In this document: in pieces, positions 22,731-34,669 of the stretch
Layout: every line of letters begins with the position of its first letter
Position numbering within the stretch: the first letter of the stretch is position 1
Assembly (NCBI RefSeq): GCF_965363235.1
Contig: NC_134843.1
Coordinates: forward strand, 89,623,795 to 89,687,794
DNA length: 64,000 nt
Origin: Mytilus galloprovincialis
Lineage: Eukaryota > Mollusca > Bivalvia > Mytilida > Mytilidae
Direction of reading: 5' to 3'
Program-made: the position numbers and the translations under genes
The notes under the pieces: model-generated
The model's input: the letters and a program-made list of their open reading frames with translations, nothing else
What the model was told of the DNA's origin: nothing
The model's database searches: none

Positions 22731-22895
22731 GGAATAACAGTACTGTAGTTGAAGAGTTGCCACCGTCAATTTTGATTTGACGGTCGCAAATCTCCGTTTT
22801 ACTGTCTCCGCTACGCGTCGCCAGTAAAACTGCATTTGCGACCGTCAATTCTACAATTGACGGTGGCAACTCTTCAACTACAGTACTGTTATTCC
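22731..22895. repeat. 165-bp near-perfect palindrome
   Basis: The arms GGAATAACAGTACTGTAGTT... and its complement pair through about 70 bp, with a small asymmetry at the CAATT loops and a short GC-rich centre (CTCCGCTACGCGTCG). It has the form of a foldback MITE. No target duplication is certain. Confidence 0.9.
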
Positions 22896-23644
22896 TTAAA
22901 TAGGATCACTATACATAAGAGTTAAAACAGTTTTTCATAAATGTAACGTTGGGTGGGGACATCCGTTTTTTTCACATAGCTTTCTTTTTTTAATCCTCAA
23001 ATATACTAGATATTACTTAGGAGATGATCAAGAGCTGTAAAAACATAATTCAAAACATATATTGAATTTGTTTTGATATTGGTTCGTGTTTTCTAACATA
23101 TTTATTTTGTTATGCGGATGAAATTTCGAAGATTCTGTTTTAAATCCTAGGGGTTGTAGGAACATCGCGCGTGCCCAACGTTTGAAAGTAGAAAAAGAGC
23201 TATCAATACTTCAATACACCCTTATACCAAGAAGCCATGTAGTTTGCGCTTATTTAAAGGGAGATGGAAAGCTTGGCTTGACTTGGTTGTACAATTTCAG
23301 TTCTCTAATAATTCCACATTTCATTCTTCCAACATGTGTGACTGCATAGCTATTCTACGACCGGTAACTTGTTAATCTAAACGACGTTGTCTGACTGTAC
23401 AGGCCTAGCACTATGAGCCATGTTAATCTAAATTGGTATCTATAACATATATAAGTTTCTCACTGAAGGTATCCAAAGAAGGTAACCAAAGATTTTGCGA
23501 CGATGCAAATATTAAACTTTACAATATAAATAAATATCTTTAACCAATGAATTCAAATAGCAAAAGCTATGCAATTAACAAATATTTACTTATTGACCTT
23601 CATGTAAATTATTTAACAATAGAATACGTTAAATATGAAATTTG

Positions 23645-26600
23645 GACTATATACATTTTGTTTCTCTTGTTATAAGCTTTCGAATGAGGTATAAAGTTTA
23701 TCTATAATAAGGGGCTAAAAGGTCACGGCAGTCCATTCCATTATTCAAAATATCCATTTCATTATTCAAAATTTGCTATTTCTTTATTTTCACGCGTATT
23801 TCGACATTTAAGTCCTCTAATATGCGTTGCGGAACATGTTGACTATAAACCTTTTGTTCCTCTCGTTATAAGCTTTCGAATTAGGTATAAAGTTAATCTA
23901 TAATTAGGGGCTAAAGGGTCGCAGCAGTCCATTCCATTATTCAAAATATCCATTTCATTATTCAAAAATGGCTATTTCTTAATTTTCAGGCGTATTTCGA
24001 CATTTAAGTCCTCTAAATATGCGTTGCGGAACATGTTGACTATATACATGTTGTTACGCTCATTATAAGCTTTCGAATGAGGTATAAAGTTTATCTATAG
24101 TTAGGGGCTTAAGGGTCGCACTAGTCCATTCCATTATTCAAAATATCCATTTCATTATTCAAAATTGGCTATTTCTTAACTTTCACACGTATTTCGACAT
24201 TTTAGTCCTGTAATATGCGTTGCAGAACATGTTGACTATACACATTTTATTTCTCTCGTTATAAGCTTTCGAATGAGGTATAAAGTTTATCTATAATTAG
24301 GGGCTAAAGGGTCGCAGCAGTCCATTCCATTATTCAAAATAACCCTTTCATTATTCAAAATTGACTGTTTCTTATCTTTCACGCGTATTTCGACATTTAA
24401 GTCCTCTAATATGTGTTGAGGAACATGTTGACTATATACATTTTGTTCCTCTCGTTATAAGCTTTCGAATGAGGTATACAGTTTGTCTATAATTAGGGGC
24501 TAAAAGGTAGCAGCAGTCCATTCAATTATTCAAAATATCCATTTCATTATTCAAAATTGGCTATTTCTTTATTTTCACGCGTATTTCGACATTTAAGTCC
24601 TCTAATATGCGTTGCGGAACATGTTGACAATATACCTTTTGTTCCTCTCGTTATAAGCTTTCGAATTAGGTATAAAGTTTATCTATAATTAGGGGCTAAA
24701 GGGTCGCAGCAGTCCATTCCATTATTCAAAATATCCATTTCATTATTCAAAATTGACTGTTTCTTATCTTTCACGCGTATTTCGACATTTAAGTCCTCTA
24801 ATATGTGTTGCGGAACATGTTGACTATATACATTTTGTTCCTCTCGTTATAAGCTGTCGAATGAGGTATAAAGTTTGTCTATAATTAGGGGCTAAAAAGT
24901 TGCAGCAGTCCATTCCATTATTCAAAATATCCATTTAATTATTCAAAATTGACTATTTCTTAATTTTCACGCGTATTTCGACATTTAAGTCCTCTAATAT
25001 GCGTTGCGGAACATGTTGACCATAAACATTTCGTTCCACTCGTTATAAGCTTTCGAATGAGGTATGAAGTTTATCTATAATTAGAGGCTAAAGGGTCGCA
25101 GCAGTCCATTCCATTATTCAAAATATCCATTTCATTATTCAAAATTGGCTATTTCTTTACTTTCACGCGTAATTCGAAATTTAAGTCCTGTAATATGCAT
25201 TGCGGAACATGTTGACTTTATACATTTTGTTCCTATCGTTATAAGCTTATGAATGAGGTATAAGGTTTATCTATAATAAGGGGCTAAAAGGTCGCGGCAG
25301 TCCATTCCATTATTCAAAATATCCATTTCATTATTTAAAATTGGCTATTTCTTTATTTTCACGCGTATTTCGACATTTAAGTCCTCTAATATGCGTTGCG
25401 GAACATGTTGACTATATACCTTTTGTTCCTCTCCTTATAAGCTTTCGAATTAGGTATAAAGTTAATCTATAATTAGGGGCTAAAGGGTCGCAGCAGTCCA
25501 TTCCATTATTCAAAATATCCATTTCATTATTCAAAAATGGCTATTTCTTAATTTTCAGGCGTATTTCGACATTTAAGTCCTCTAATATGCGTTGCGGAAC
25601 ATGTTGACTATATACATGTTGTTACGCTCATTATAAGCTTTCGAATGAGGTATAAAGTTTATCTATAATTAGGGGCTTAAGGGTCGCCGCAGTGCATTCC
25701 ATTATTCAAAATATCCATTTCATTATTCAAAATTGGCTATTTCTTAACTTTCACACGTATTTCGACATTTTAGTCCTGTAATATGCGTTGCAGAACATGT
25801 TGACTATACACATTTTATTTCTCTCGTTATAAGCTTTCGAATGAGGTATAAAGTTTATCTATAATTAGGGGCTAAAGGATCGCAGCAGTCCATTCCATTA
25901 TTCAAAATACCCATTTCATTATTCAAAATTGGCTACTTCTTAATTTTCACGCGTATTTCGACATTTAAGTCCTCTAATATCCGTTGCGGAACATGTTGTC
26001 TATATTCATTTTGTTCCTCTTGTTATAAGCTTTCGAATGAGGTATAAAGTTTATCTATAGTTAGGGGCTTAAAGGTCGCAGCAGTCCATTCCATTATTCG
26101 AAATATCCATTTCATTATTCAAAATTGGCTATTTCTTAACTTTCACGCGTATTTCGACATTTAAGTCCTCTAATATGCGTTGCGGAACATTTTGACTATA
26201 TACATTTTGTATCTCTCGTAATAAGCTTTCGAATGAGGTATAAGGTTCATCTACAATCAGGGGCTAAAGGGTCGCAGCAGTCCATTCCATTATTCAATAT
26301 ATCCATTTCATTATTCAAAATTGGCTTTTTCTTAATTTTCACGCGTATTTCGACATTTAAGTACTCTAATATGAGTTACGGAACATGTTTACTATATACA
26401 TTTTGATCCTCTTGTAAAAAGCTTTCGAATGAGGTATAAGGTTCATCTATAATTACGGGTTAAAGGGTCGCAGCATTCCATTCCATTATTCAAAATATCC
26501 ATTTCATTATTCAAAATTGGCTATTTCTTAACTTTGACGCGTATTTCGACATGTAAGTCCTCTAATATGCGTTGCGGAACATGTTGACTATATACATTGT

Positions 26601-26925
26601 GATCCTCTCGAAATTAGCTTTCAAATGAGGTATAAGGTTTATCTATTATTAGGGGCTAAAGGGTCGCAGCAGTTCATTTTTTTATTATTCAAAATATCCA
26701 TTTCATTATTCAAAATTGGCTATTTCGTAATTTTCACGCGTATTTCGACATTTTAGTCCTCTAATATGCGTTGCGGAACATGTTGACTATATAAATTTTG
26801 TTCCTCTCGTAATTAGCTTTCGATTGAGATAGAAGGTTTATCTATAAGAAGGGGCTAAAGGTTCGCAGCAGTCCATTCCATTGTTCAAAATATTCATTTC
26901 ATTATTCAAAACTGTTTAACCCCGT
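23645..26925. repeat. 196-bp satellite array, ~17 copies
   Basis: Monomers of ~196 bp share GGAACATGTTGACTATA, TTATAAGCTTTCGAATGAGG and two ATTCCATTATTCAAAATATCC-like words. Diagnostic variants recur with a 1,569-bp spacing (for example 23709 and 25278), so eight monomers form a higher-order unit. Confidence 0.95.
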
Positions 26926-26929
26926 CGAA

Positions 26930-27225
26930 TTATTTATGTATGTGTCTGTCTCAATTCAGGAGTCTGTAATTTAGTGGTTGTCGTTTGTCTATGTGTTACA
27001 TATTTGTTTTTCGTTCATTTTTTAAAATAAATAAGGCCGTTAGTTGTCTTGTTTAAATTGTTTTACATTGTCTTATTGGGGCCTTTTATAGCTGACTGTG
27101 CGGTATGGGCTTTGCTCATTGTTGTAGGCTGTACGGTGAGCTATAAATGTTAATGTCTGTGTCATTTTGGTCTTTTAAGGATGTTTGTCTCATTGACAAT
27201 AATATCACATCTTCTTTTTTATATT
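26930..27225. repeat. Dispersed mussel-type repeat
   Basis: A block including TAGTGGTTGTCGTTTGTC, GGGGCCTTTTATAGCTGACT and GGTATGGGCTTTGCTCATTG matches a repeat that I recall as very frequent in Mytilus. A small fragment of it is also at 35030-35100. Confidence 0.65.
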
Positions 27226-27357
27226 TCCTCATTTTTATGCATATTGTGGCATTTAGGTCGTCCGTAAATCCTCTAATGGTCATTGCGAATCAAAATATAG
27301 CTATAGTATCACGGTCAAATTTTTTTATATTTTTTTCACTATTCACCGCTTCAATTT

Positions 27358-27478
27358 GAATAATGAAACATAAACCATTTCATTATTCATTATTCATTTT
27401 TCAATATTGAATAGTGAATAATGAACTATTTCATTATTCATTATTGAATAATGAATAATGAAATATGAATAATGGACG
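27358..27478. repeat. ATTCATT simple repeat with inverted halves
   Basis: Runs of TTCATTATTCAT followed by GAATAATGAATAATGAA form an AT-rich cruciform-prone tract between the forward and inverted satellite arrays. Confidence 0.8.
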
Positions 27479-27839
27479 TACTTCAGCCCGGTCTATAAAG
27501 GGCCCCAAAAAATTACTAGTGTAAAACCATTCAGTCAAGAACGGTTAAGACCAGCAAAAAGTATAATCCCAGCATTTTAAAAAAATAATCAGTGTTTAAT
27601 GTTGTTTTTTTTTTATCGATGAATGCTAATATATAAAATATAACCAAAATTGGTCTTGAAAGTGCTATGATATAAGTTGATGTTTACCAGGACAAGATTT
27701 TCAAATGGAAGATTTAATATGAGTCCTTGGAAACTTTTAAGGTTTACGGACAACACCATGATATGGTTAACCGTTATAAAACAAAATGACCATTGAAATG
27801 TTCACTTATCAATTGCCCCATATTTTCCGCGATGATGAC

Positions 27840-27952
27840 AAACGTCCTAGGTGATCTCGTGGTAGATGTTCACCTTGAGTGCGACAGATTGTAGATTTGA
27901 TCTCCAGTAGCAGTGCGCGAACGTCCTAGGTGATCTCGTGGTAGATGTTCAC
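27840..27952 (+). repeat. tRNA-like SINE head with a partial tandem copy
   Basis: GTCCTAGGTGATCTCGTGGTAGATG followed by TTCACCTTGAGTGCGACAG and a degraded box B (AGATTTGATCTCC) resembles a tRNA-derived SINE promoter. Its first ~36 bp are repeated just downstream (27919-27952), where the inverted satellite begins. Confidence 0.5.
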
Positions 27953-29390
27953 CTGGATAATTATAGATTAACTTTATACCTAATTCGAAAGCTTATAACG
28001 AGAGGAACAAAAGGTATATAGTCAACATGTTCCGCAACGCATATTAGAGGACTTAAATGTCGAAATACGCGTGAAAATAAAGAAATAGCCAATTTTAAAT
28101 AATGAAATGGATATTTTGAATAATGGAATGGACTGCCGCGACCTTTTAGCCCCTTATTATAGAAAAACCTTATACCTCATTCATAAGCTTATAACGATAG
28201 GAACAAAATGTATAAAGTCAACATGTTCCGCAATGCATATTACAGGACTTAAATTTCGAATTACGCGTGAAAGTAAAGAAATAGCCAATTTTGAATAATG
28301 AAATGGATATTTTGAATAATGGAATGGACTGCTGCGACCCTTTAGCCTCTAATTATAGATAAACTTCATACCTCATTCGAAAGCTTATAACGAGTGGAAC
28401 GAAATGTTTATGGTCAACATGTTCCGCAACGCATATTAGAGGACTTAAATGTCGAAATACGCGTGAAAATTAAGAAATAGTCAATTTTGAATAATGAAAT
28501 GGATATTTTGAATAATGGAATGGACTGCTGCAACTTTTTAGCCCCTTATTATAGACAAACGTTATACCTCATTCGACAGCTTATAACGAGAGGAACAAAA
28601 TGTATGTAGTCAACATGTTCCGCAACACATATTAGAGGACTTAAATGTCGAAATACGCGTGAAAGATAAGAAACAGTCAATTTTGAATAATGAAATTGAT
28701 ATTTTGAATAATGGAATGGACTGCTGCGACCCTTTAGCCCCTAATTATAGATAAACTTTATACCTAATTCGAAAGCTTATAACGAGAGGAACAAAAGGTA
28801 TATTGTCAACATGTTCCGCAACGCATATTAGAGGACTTAAATGTCGAAATACGCGTGAAAATAAAGAAATAGCCAATTTTGAATAATGAAATGGATATTT
28901 TGAATAATGGAATGGACTGCCGCGACCTTTTATCCCCTAATTATAGATAAACCTTATTCCTCATTCGAAAGCTTATAACGAGAGGAACAAAATGTATATA
29001 GTCAACATGTTCCGCAACGCATATTACAGGACTTAAATGTCGAATTACGCGTGAAAGTAAAGAAGTAGCCAATTTTGAATAATGAAATGGATATTTTGAA
29101 TAATGGAATGGACTGCTGCGACCCTTTAGTCCCTAATTATAGATAAACTTTATACCTCATTCGAAAGCTTATAACAAGAGGAACAAAATGTATATAGTCA
29201 ACATGTTCCGCAACGCATATTACAGGACTAAAATGTCGAAATACGCGTAAAAGTTAAAAAAATAGCCAATTTTGAATAATGAAATGGATATTTTGAATAA
29301 TGGAATGGACTGCGGCGACCCTTTAGCCCCTAATTATAGATTAACTTTATACCTCATTCGAAAGCTTATAATGAGAGGAACAAAATGTAT
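27953..29390. repeat. Inverted copy of 24050-25485 of the satellite array
   Basis: About seven monomers in reverse orientation match the forward array in exact register. Diagnostic variants pair at coordinates that sum to ~53440 (24862/28578, 25252/28188, 25455/27985, 24070/29370). It is therefore one inverted duplication with no net indels, and a ~1.43-kb hairpin arm. Confidence 0.9.
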
Positions 29391-29827
29391 ATTTACCAAG
29401 GGAGCTAATAATTGAATAAAACTACGGTCTGCCACACAGCATTTCGGGGACTCTCCCTCTGGTAGCTTTCTTCCCTCTTTTATAGCTGACCATGCGGGGG
29501 CTTTTATAATTATCGGGGACATTATGATGACGTATAATTGTTAATTTCTTTGTCATTAAGTCACTTGCCAATCACAATACATATTCTTTTAAATATAGCG
29601 ATGTCGTTATTAGTACATAGCTATGTCGTTATAACGACATAGTGATGTCGTTATTACGACATGATATGTCGAAATTACGACATAGCGATGTCGTTATAAC
29701 GGCATGTTATGTCGAAATTACGACATAGCGATGTCGTAATAACGACATGTTATGTCGAAATTACGACATGCTATGTCGTTATAACGACATAATTTTTTTT
29801 TTTGAATGGCCCTTATCGGCTTCCGTA
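29391..29827 (-). repeat. Right terminal inverted repeat with 18-bp palindromes
   Basis: Mirror of 19935-20386: the AGGGAGAGTCCCC and CTGCCACACAGC motifs, then ATGTCG...CGACAT palindromes at 29600-29790, then the GGCCCTTATCGGCTTCCGTA tip. Confidence 0.85.
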
Positions 29828-29940
29828 GTATCGAGAGGAATATTTTTTAAAAAAATTTCCTGATTTTTGTTAAGCCTGTGATTAACAGCAATAGTAGGTG
29901 AGACACTGGGTTCCGCGGAACCCTTACAAATTTTATTAAT

Positions 29941-31052
29941 ATTCACGCACTAAGGTTTACGTGTGTCATGGACATACACATATCTTGTTCTAAATTCCTA
30001 TCATTCGACTTTGATCTTTATGTTGTAAACAATTTAAGGATTGAAACTAAGAGTTTTATTAAATCAAAGAAGCTTTTGAATTCCTATATTAAAGGAAAAG
30101 TACAAATGATGTCTTTATAATAGCATTTATTTGTGTCTGGTATAAATAAATCATAATACAGTTTCGTTGAAAAATGTCCTTACAGTGAAAGGCCTTTTGG
30201 CAAAATCTTAATGATCTGCAATTATATCTCTTGTAACAAGACACACTTAGATTCATTTATTGGACTGTATACTTTATCTTATTTTAAAATATCCTAGATT
30301 AGTGATTTCTCTATTGCATTATATATTGAAAATATAATTGCTTTATGGAAATTAGTAACAAAATTCAATTCAAATATTTCGTATTGTAAAAGCTGTAAGG
30401 TTACAATTATTAATTTAGAACCACAATTCAGAGTAACATCTTGTTTTTGCAATGGTAATAAGATTATATCTTGATTTATACACAGAAACTAGTCTCACTT
30501 CTGCACTAGCAAATACAATTTCTAGTGGCCTTTAGTTTTGATAATGTTATGTAAATGCCTAGCAGACAATTCTGCGCCCATGCATGTTCGGGACAGGCAC
30601 TCTAAATACAGTGGTAAATTTTAAGAGAAGTATAAAGAACATAATAGTCTAAACGATTTCACTCACTGCAAACATTGGCCAAAACCTGCTTTTAATTTGG
30701 CATGCTGCGTGTGAGAATAGCAAATATCGATTGGAAATGACATTGGAGAATGTTTTGATTTTTTTTTCAAAACAGAATATATTGTAATTGATATGCCTGG
30801 AAGAATGGTCATCATGAGTTTCCCCATAGGTAACAAATGTTAGGCAGAAAAGAAAAACAACCACAAAAGAGTAAATCACTAGCTCAACTGGAGGCTCACC
30901 TGAATTAATGTGCGTTTTCAACAATTACAACTTTCCAACAGTGTACACCAGAATACAATTCATAACTTACCTAATTGTTTTAATCTTGTATTTTTGATAA
31001 TGTTTTTTATGTTTAAGATTTTTCTTTATATACTTTCGTTTTGCAAAAACAC
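29941..31052. other. No gene recognised; diverged repeat with 33485-33730
   Basis: 30180-30455 and 33485-33730 share an old diverged repeat ('AATCTTAATGA', 'ATATCTCTTGT', 'TTTATCTTATTTT', 'CAGAGTAA'). A 91-codon minus ORF at 30649-30924 has one hydrophobic stretch but no domain, splice or homology support. Confidence 0.4.
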
Positions 31053-32345
31053 AACTAGAGGCTCTAAAGAGCCTGTGTTGCTCACCTTGGTCTATGTGAA
31101 TATTAAACAAAGGAAGCAGGTGGGTTCATGACAAAATTGTGTTTTGGTGATGTAGATGTGTTTTTACATCTTACTTTACTGAACATTCTTACTGCTTACA
31201 ATTATCTCTATCTATGATGAACTTGGCCCAGTAGTTTCAGTGGAAAATGTTAGTAAAAATTTACAAATTTTATGAAAATTGTTAAAAATTGACTATAAAG
31301 GACAATAACTCCTTAGGGGGTCAATTGACCATTTTGGTCAGTTGACTTAATTTTGGGTCTTACTTTGCTGTACATTATTGCTGTTTACAGTTTGTCTTTA
31401 TCTATAAAAATATTCAAGATAATAAAAAAACGGCAAAATTTCCTTAAAATTACCAATTCAGGGGCAGCAACCCAACAACCGGTTGTCCAATCCATCTGAA
31501 AATTTCAGGGCAGATAGATCTTGACCTGATAAACAATTAAACCCCGTCAGATATGCTCTAAATGCTTTGGTTTTTGAGTTATAAGCCAAAAAACTGCATT
31601 TCACCCCTATGTTCTATTTTTAGCCGTGGCAGTCATCTTGGTTGAATGGGCGGGTTACCAGACGCATTTTTTTAAACTAGATACCCCAAAGATGATTGTG
31701 GCCAAGTTTGGATTAATTTGGCCCAGTAGTTTCAGAGGAGAAGATTTTTGTAAAAGATAACTAAGACTCATGAAAAATGGTTAAAAATTTACTATAAAGG
31801 GCAATAATTCCTAAAGGGGTCAACTGACCATTTCGGTCATTTCGACTTATTTGTAAATCTTACTTTGCTAAACTATTGCAGCTTACTTACAGTTTATCTC
31901 TATCTATAATAATATTCAAGATGATAACCAAAAACAGCAAAATTTCCTTAAAATTACCAATTCAGGGGTAGCAAACCAACAGGTTGTCCGATTCATCTGA
32001 AAATTTCAGGGAAGATAGATCTTGACCTGATAAACAATTTTACCCCCATGTCAGTTTTGCTCTAAATGCTTTGGTGTTTGAGTTATAAGCCAAAAACTGC
32101 ACTTTACCTCTATGTTCTATTTTTAGCCATGGCGGCTATCTTGGTTGGTTGGCCGGGTCACCGGACACATTTTTTAAACTAGATACCCCAATAATGATTG
32201 TGGCCAAGTTTAGTTTAACTTGACCCTGTAGTTTCAGAGGAGAAGATTTTTGTAAAAGTTATCAGACGACGTCGGACGACGACGACGACGACGGGCGCAA
32301 AGTGATGAGAAAAGCTCACTTGGCCTTTCGGGCCAGGTGAGCTAA
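31053..32345. mobile_element. Dispersed element with two ~500-bp modules
   Basis: It starts with the hairpin AGGCTCTAAAGAGCCT and ends with the stem-loop AGCTCACTTGGCC...GGCCAGGTGAGCT. GACGAC repeats precede the 3' end. The internal module (ACTATAAAGG...GGGTCAACTGACCATTT...AGTTTCAGAGGAGAAGATTTT) occurs twice with a 500-bp period. I recall the family as frequent in bivalves. No ORF. A second, three-module copy is at 52912-54744. Confidence 0.75.
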
Positions 32346-32439
32346 AAATGGGTACAGATCATCATTCAGGGGCAATAGCTCCTATCACAATTTTCTCAGA
32401 TTTTATAGACCTAAATTTTGGTAGTGTCTGCAGATAAAC

Positions 32440-32600
32440 TCATCATATATATCAGCATTAAATTTTGTATTTACGCCAGACGCGCGTTTCGTCTACAAAA
32501 GACTCATCAGTTAAAAGGCCAAATAACCTACGAAGCAAAAGAGAATTTGAGGACCAAAATTCCTAAAAGTTTTGCCAAATACAGGCTAAGGTTGATTTAA
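32440..32600. repeat. Dispersed repeat with GACGCGCGTTTCGTCTAC
   Basis: The block 'ATTTACGCCAGACGCGCG' followed by 'ACTCATCAGT' is one that I recall as a common mussel repeat. The remainder to 33480 shows nothing assignable. Confidence 0.45.
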
Positions 32601-33743
32601 CTGCTTATTTTTTTCCTTCCAAAACGCAAAACAAGTAAATATCGTTTTAAACGGCAATAACTCCAGTATTGTTTGATAATTTTGGCTCTGTTGACCTAAT
32701 TGTAGATCTTGATTTGCTGCTCAGAAGATGCTGTTTTTATCCTCAAAGGCAATAACTCATACAAGGTGTCGACTGACAATTTTAGCTATGTTGATCTAGT
32801 CCTACTGATAATTTTTGCTTTTTTCGTCGTTTATCTTATCTCGTATTACAGTAAGTTTTGAAAATAAAAGGCCAATAATGCTATTTATTTGTTTAAATTC
32901 TCATTGAGGTCAAGAATTCCTACAAAGGAGTCGAATGATGATTTGACCTTTGGATTTGTTATCAGATCTTGTCTAATGCATGCTTTTTGGCATTCAAAGT
33001 TCCTATCTATCTGTCATAATTTTCAAGAACTCATAAGTTAATGCAAGTTTCATGTTCAAATTTTGAATTTCCTAAAGATTTCCTCATCTAAAGCAAATCA
33101 TTGTATCAAAATAATGTCATCCGAAATGAAATTGACAATATAAAAAAAACATGAACCTCCGGTTATGTCCATTTTGTTGATGATATAACAACAGTGAAAG
33201 CTGTCTAATAATATTAAAACTGTATATTGTTGAAGGCTGTTGGTATATAGATAGATGTTATTTATCCTTGTCTGTGGGTTGTTCATATGTAATACGTATA
33301 CATTATATTCCTCCTTTTATTTATGCTTTTTAGCTATGTTTGTATAGATCTGCATCATTGCTAATAACAGCGTCTAATATCATAGCCATTGACTGTAATT
33401 TGAACGTTTCCATTTATAAGTGAATGAAGTTAGAAAAATGTAAACATTTTCCCTGAAAAGCTTCCTTTATACAGTAAAAGTCCTTTAAACAAATCTTAAT
33501 GAACTACTATGAAGTAATTCAATTGTCCGAGATACAATTAGATCTCTTGTTACGAGATACCACCAGACTATTTATTTGTCTGTATGCTTTATCTAATTTT
33601 GTTAATGACCTGCTTCTGTCATATATTGGAAATTTAATTGTATTATGGAAGATTAGAAACATAATTCGGTATCAATTTAAAGCATCAAATTTGAAACACA
33701 GCTCAGAGTAAAATATTGTTTTGGTAATGACTGTATACTGGAG

Positions 33744-33862
33744 GGTATCCGGTCGTTCCGGCCCCAAACCGATCCGGCCCCAAGTCAATCCGGCCCCAAG
33801 TCGATCCGGCCCAAGTCGATCCGTCCCACGTCGATCCGGCCCCAAGTCGATCCGGCCCCATA
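33744..33862. repeat. Left terminal inverted repeat of 16-bp sub-repeats
   Basis: Seven successive CCGGCCCCAAGTCGAT-like units, one or two with single-base changes, followed by CCCCATAATAAAA. They cause spurious repetitive ORFs on the minus strand. Confidence 0.9.
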
Positions 33863-34521
33863 ATAAAATATGAATAAACTGTATTGATTTTGGAGGAATT
33901 TGTGACACATTTCAACAGTATAAATGGAATTTTTAAAAAGTGTCCGATGATGAGTGACAAAAGGTAAGTGAAGTATTGAAGTACCAGTTAAAGAACTATT
34001 TTAAATCGATACGAAAATGAGAGTTAATGTGTCGTTGGTTGTATAGCACTTTCAACATATTTTAAAATATGAAGTTATTTTCAATGATAACTTTAACTTT
34101 GAATGTCTTGGCGATTTCATTTTGTTTAGTTCATACACAGAATATCTAAATACATATTTACTTGAACCTATAAAAATTAACTCATCATAATGACTTGATG
34201 GTTAATCAAATCATTAGTCTATAATTGGTTTGTTTATTCAACAATTGTCTGATGATTGTGAACTAAGGTAATGCCACTTGTAATCACTTAATTAAATCAA
34301 ATCCTGATTAATTAAAGTTACGTAATCAACAAGGTCTTTCTAGTTTGATATAGGTTGGTTTATATAATAATAATTAATTGTATTTTTTTCAGGTAACATC
34401 ATAGACTTCTATAGCACTTGGTTTTTATTTTTGTAATATTGAATATTGTCAATTAGACCGTTGGTTTTCCCGTTTGAATGTGTGTAGAAAAAAAACCAAG
34501 TTATATGAGTATCCATTATTC

Positions 34522-34527
34522 TTTATT
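34522..34527 (-). terminator. Polyadenylation signal of the transposase gene
   Basis: AATAAA on the minus strand, ~145 bases after the stop codon. It supports 34670-34899 as the terminal exon. Confidence 0.55.
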
Positions 34528-34669
34528 GCAAGAAAATAACAAAACAATGACACTGAATGCACGTTTTCACTCTCTAAAATATAATATCAGCACTACTAAA
34601 ACATAACAATAACTTCATACATACTAACAAACACACTATCTCTGACACTCACATAAATATATATAACTT

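Larger units (their letters stand above)
20387..23650. repeat. Nested inverted repeat (arms 20387-20590 and 23445-23650)
   Basis: The left arm (ATTTCATATTTAATG ... CTTTGGTTACCCTC) returns in inverted orientation at 23445-23650 with modest divergence. It encloses ~2.85 kb that contains no recognised gene. This could be an older element captured inside the larger one. Confidence 0.75.
19935..29827. mobile_element. 9.9-kb long-TIR element, non-autonomous
   Basis: The ends TACGGAAGCCGATAAGGGCC and its inverse define a 9,893-bp insertion flanked by GTATCG on both sides (19929-19934, 29828-29833). An 8-bp reading, TAGTATCG, is possible if the right end stops at CCG. Terminal inverted repeats extend ~440-450 bp (19935-20386; 29391-29827). 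The interior has a nested inverted repeat, a hairpin, a satellite array and its inverted copy. No transposase, integrase or polymerase was seen, so it should be non-autonomous. A 6-bp duplication fits several superfamilies (including Polinton-like ones), so none is assigned. Confidence 0.75.

Noticed and set aside
19935..29827. Assignment of the 9.9-kb element to the Polinton/Maverick group
   Set aside because: The 6-bp duplication and long TIRs fit, but no polymerase, integrase, protease or capsid-like ORF is visible, and an 8-bp duplication is equally readable.
33672..33960. Minus ORFs rich in GADRLGPDRxGP repeats
   Set aside because: Translation of the transposon's 16-bp terminal sub-repeats.
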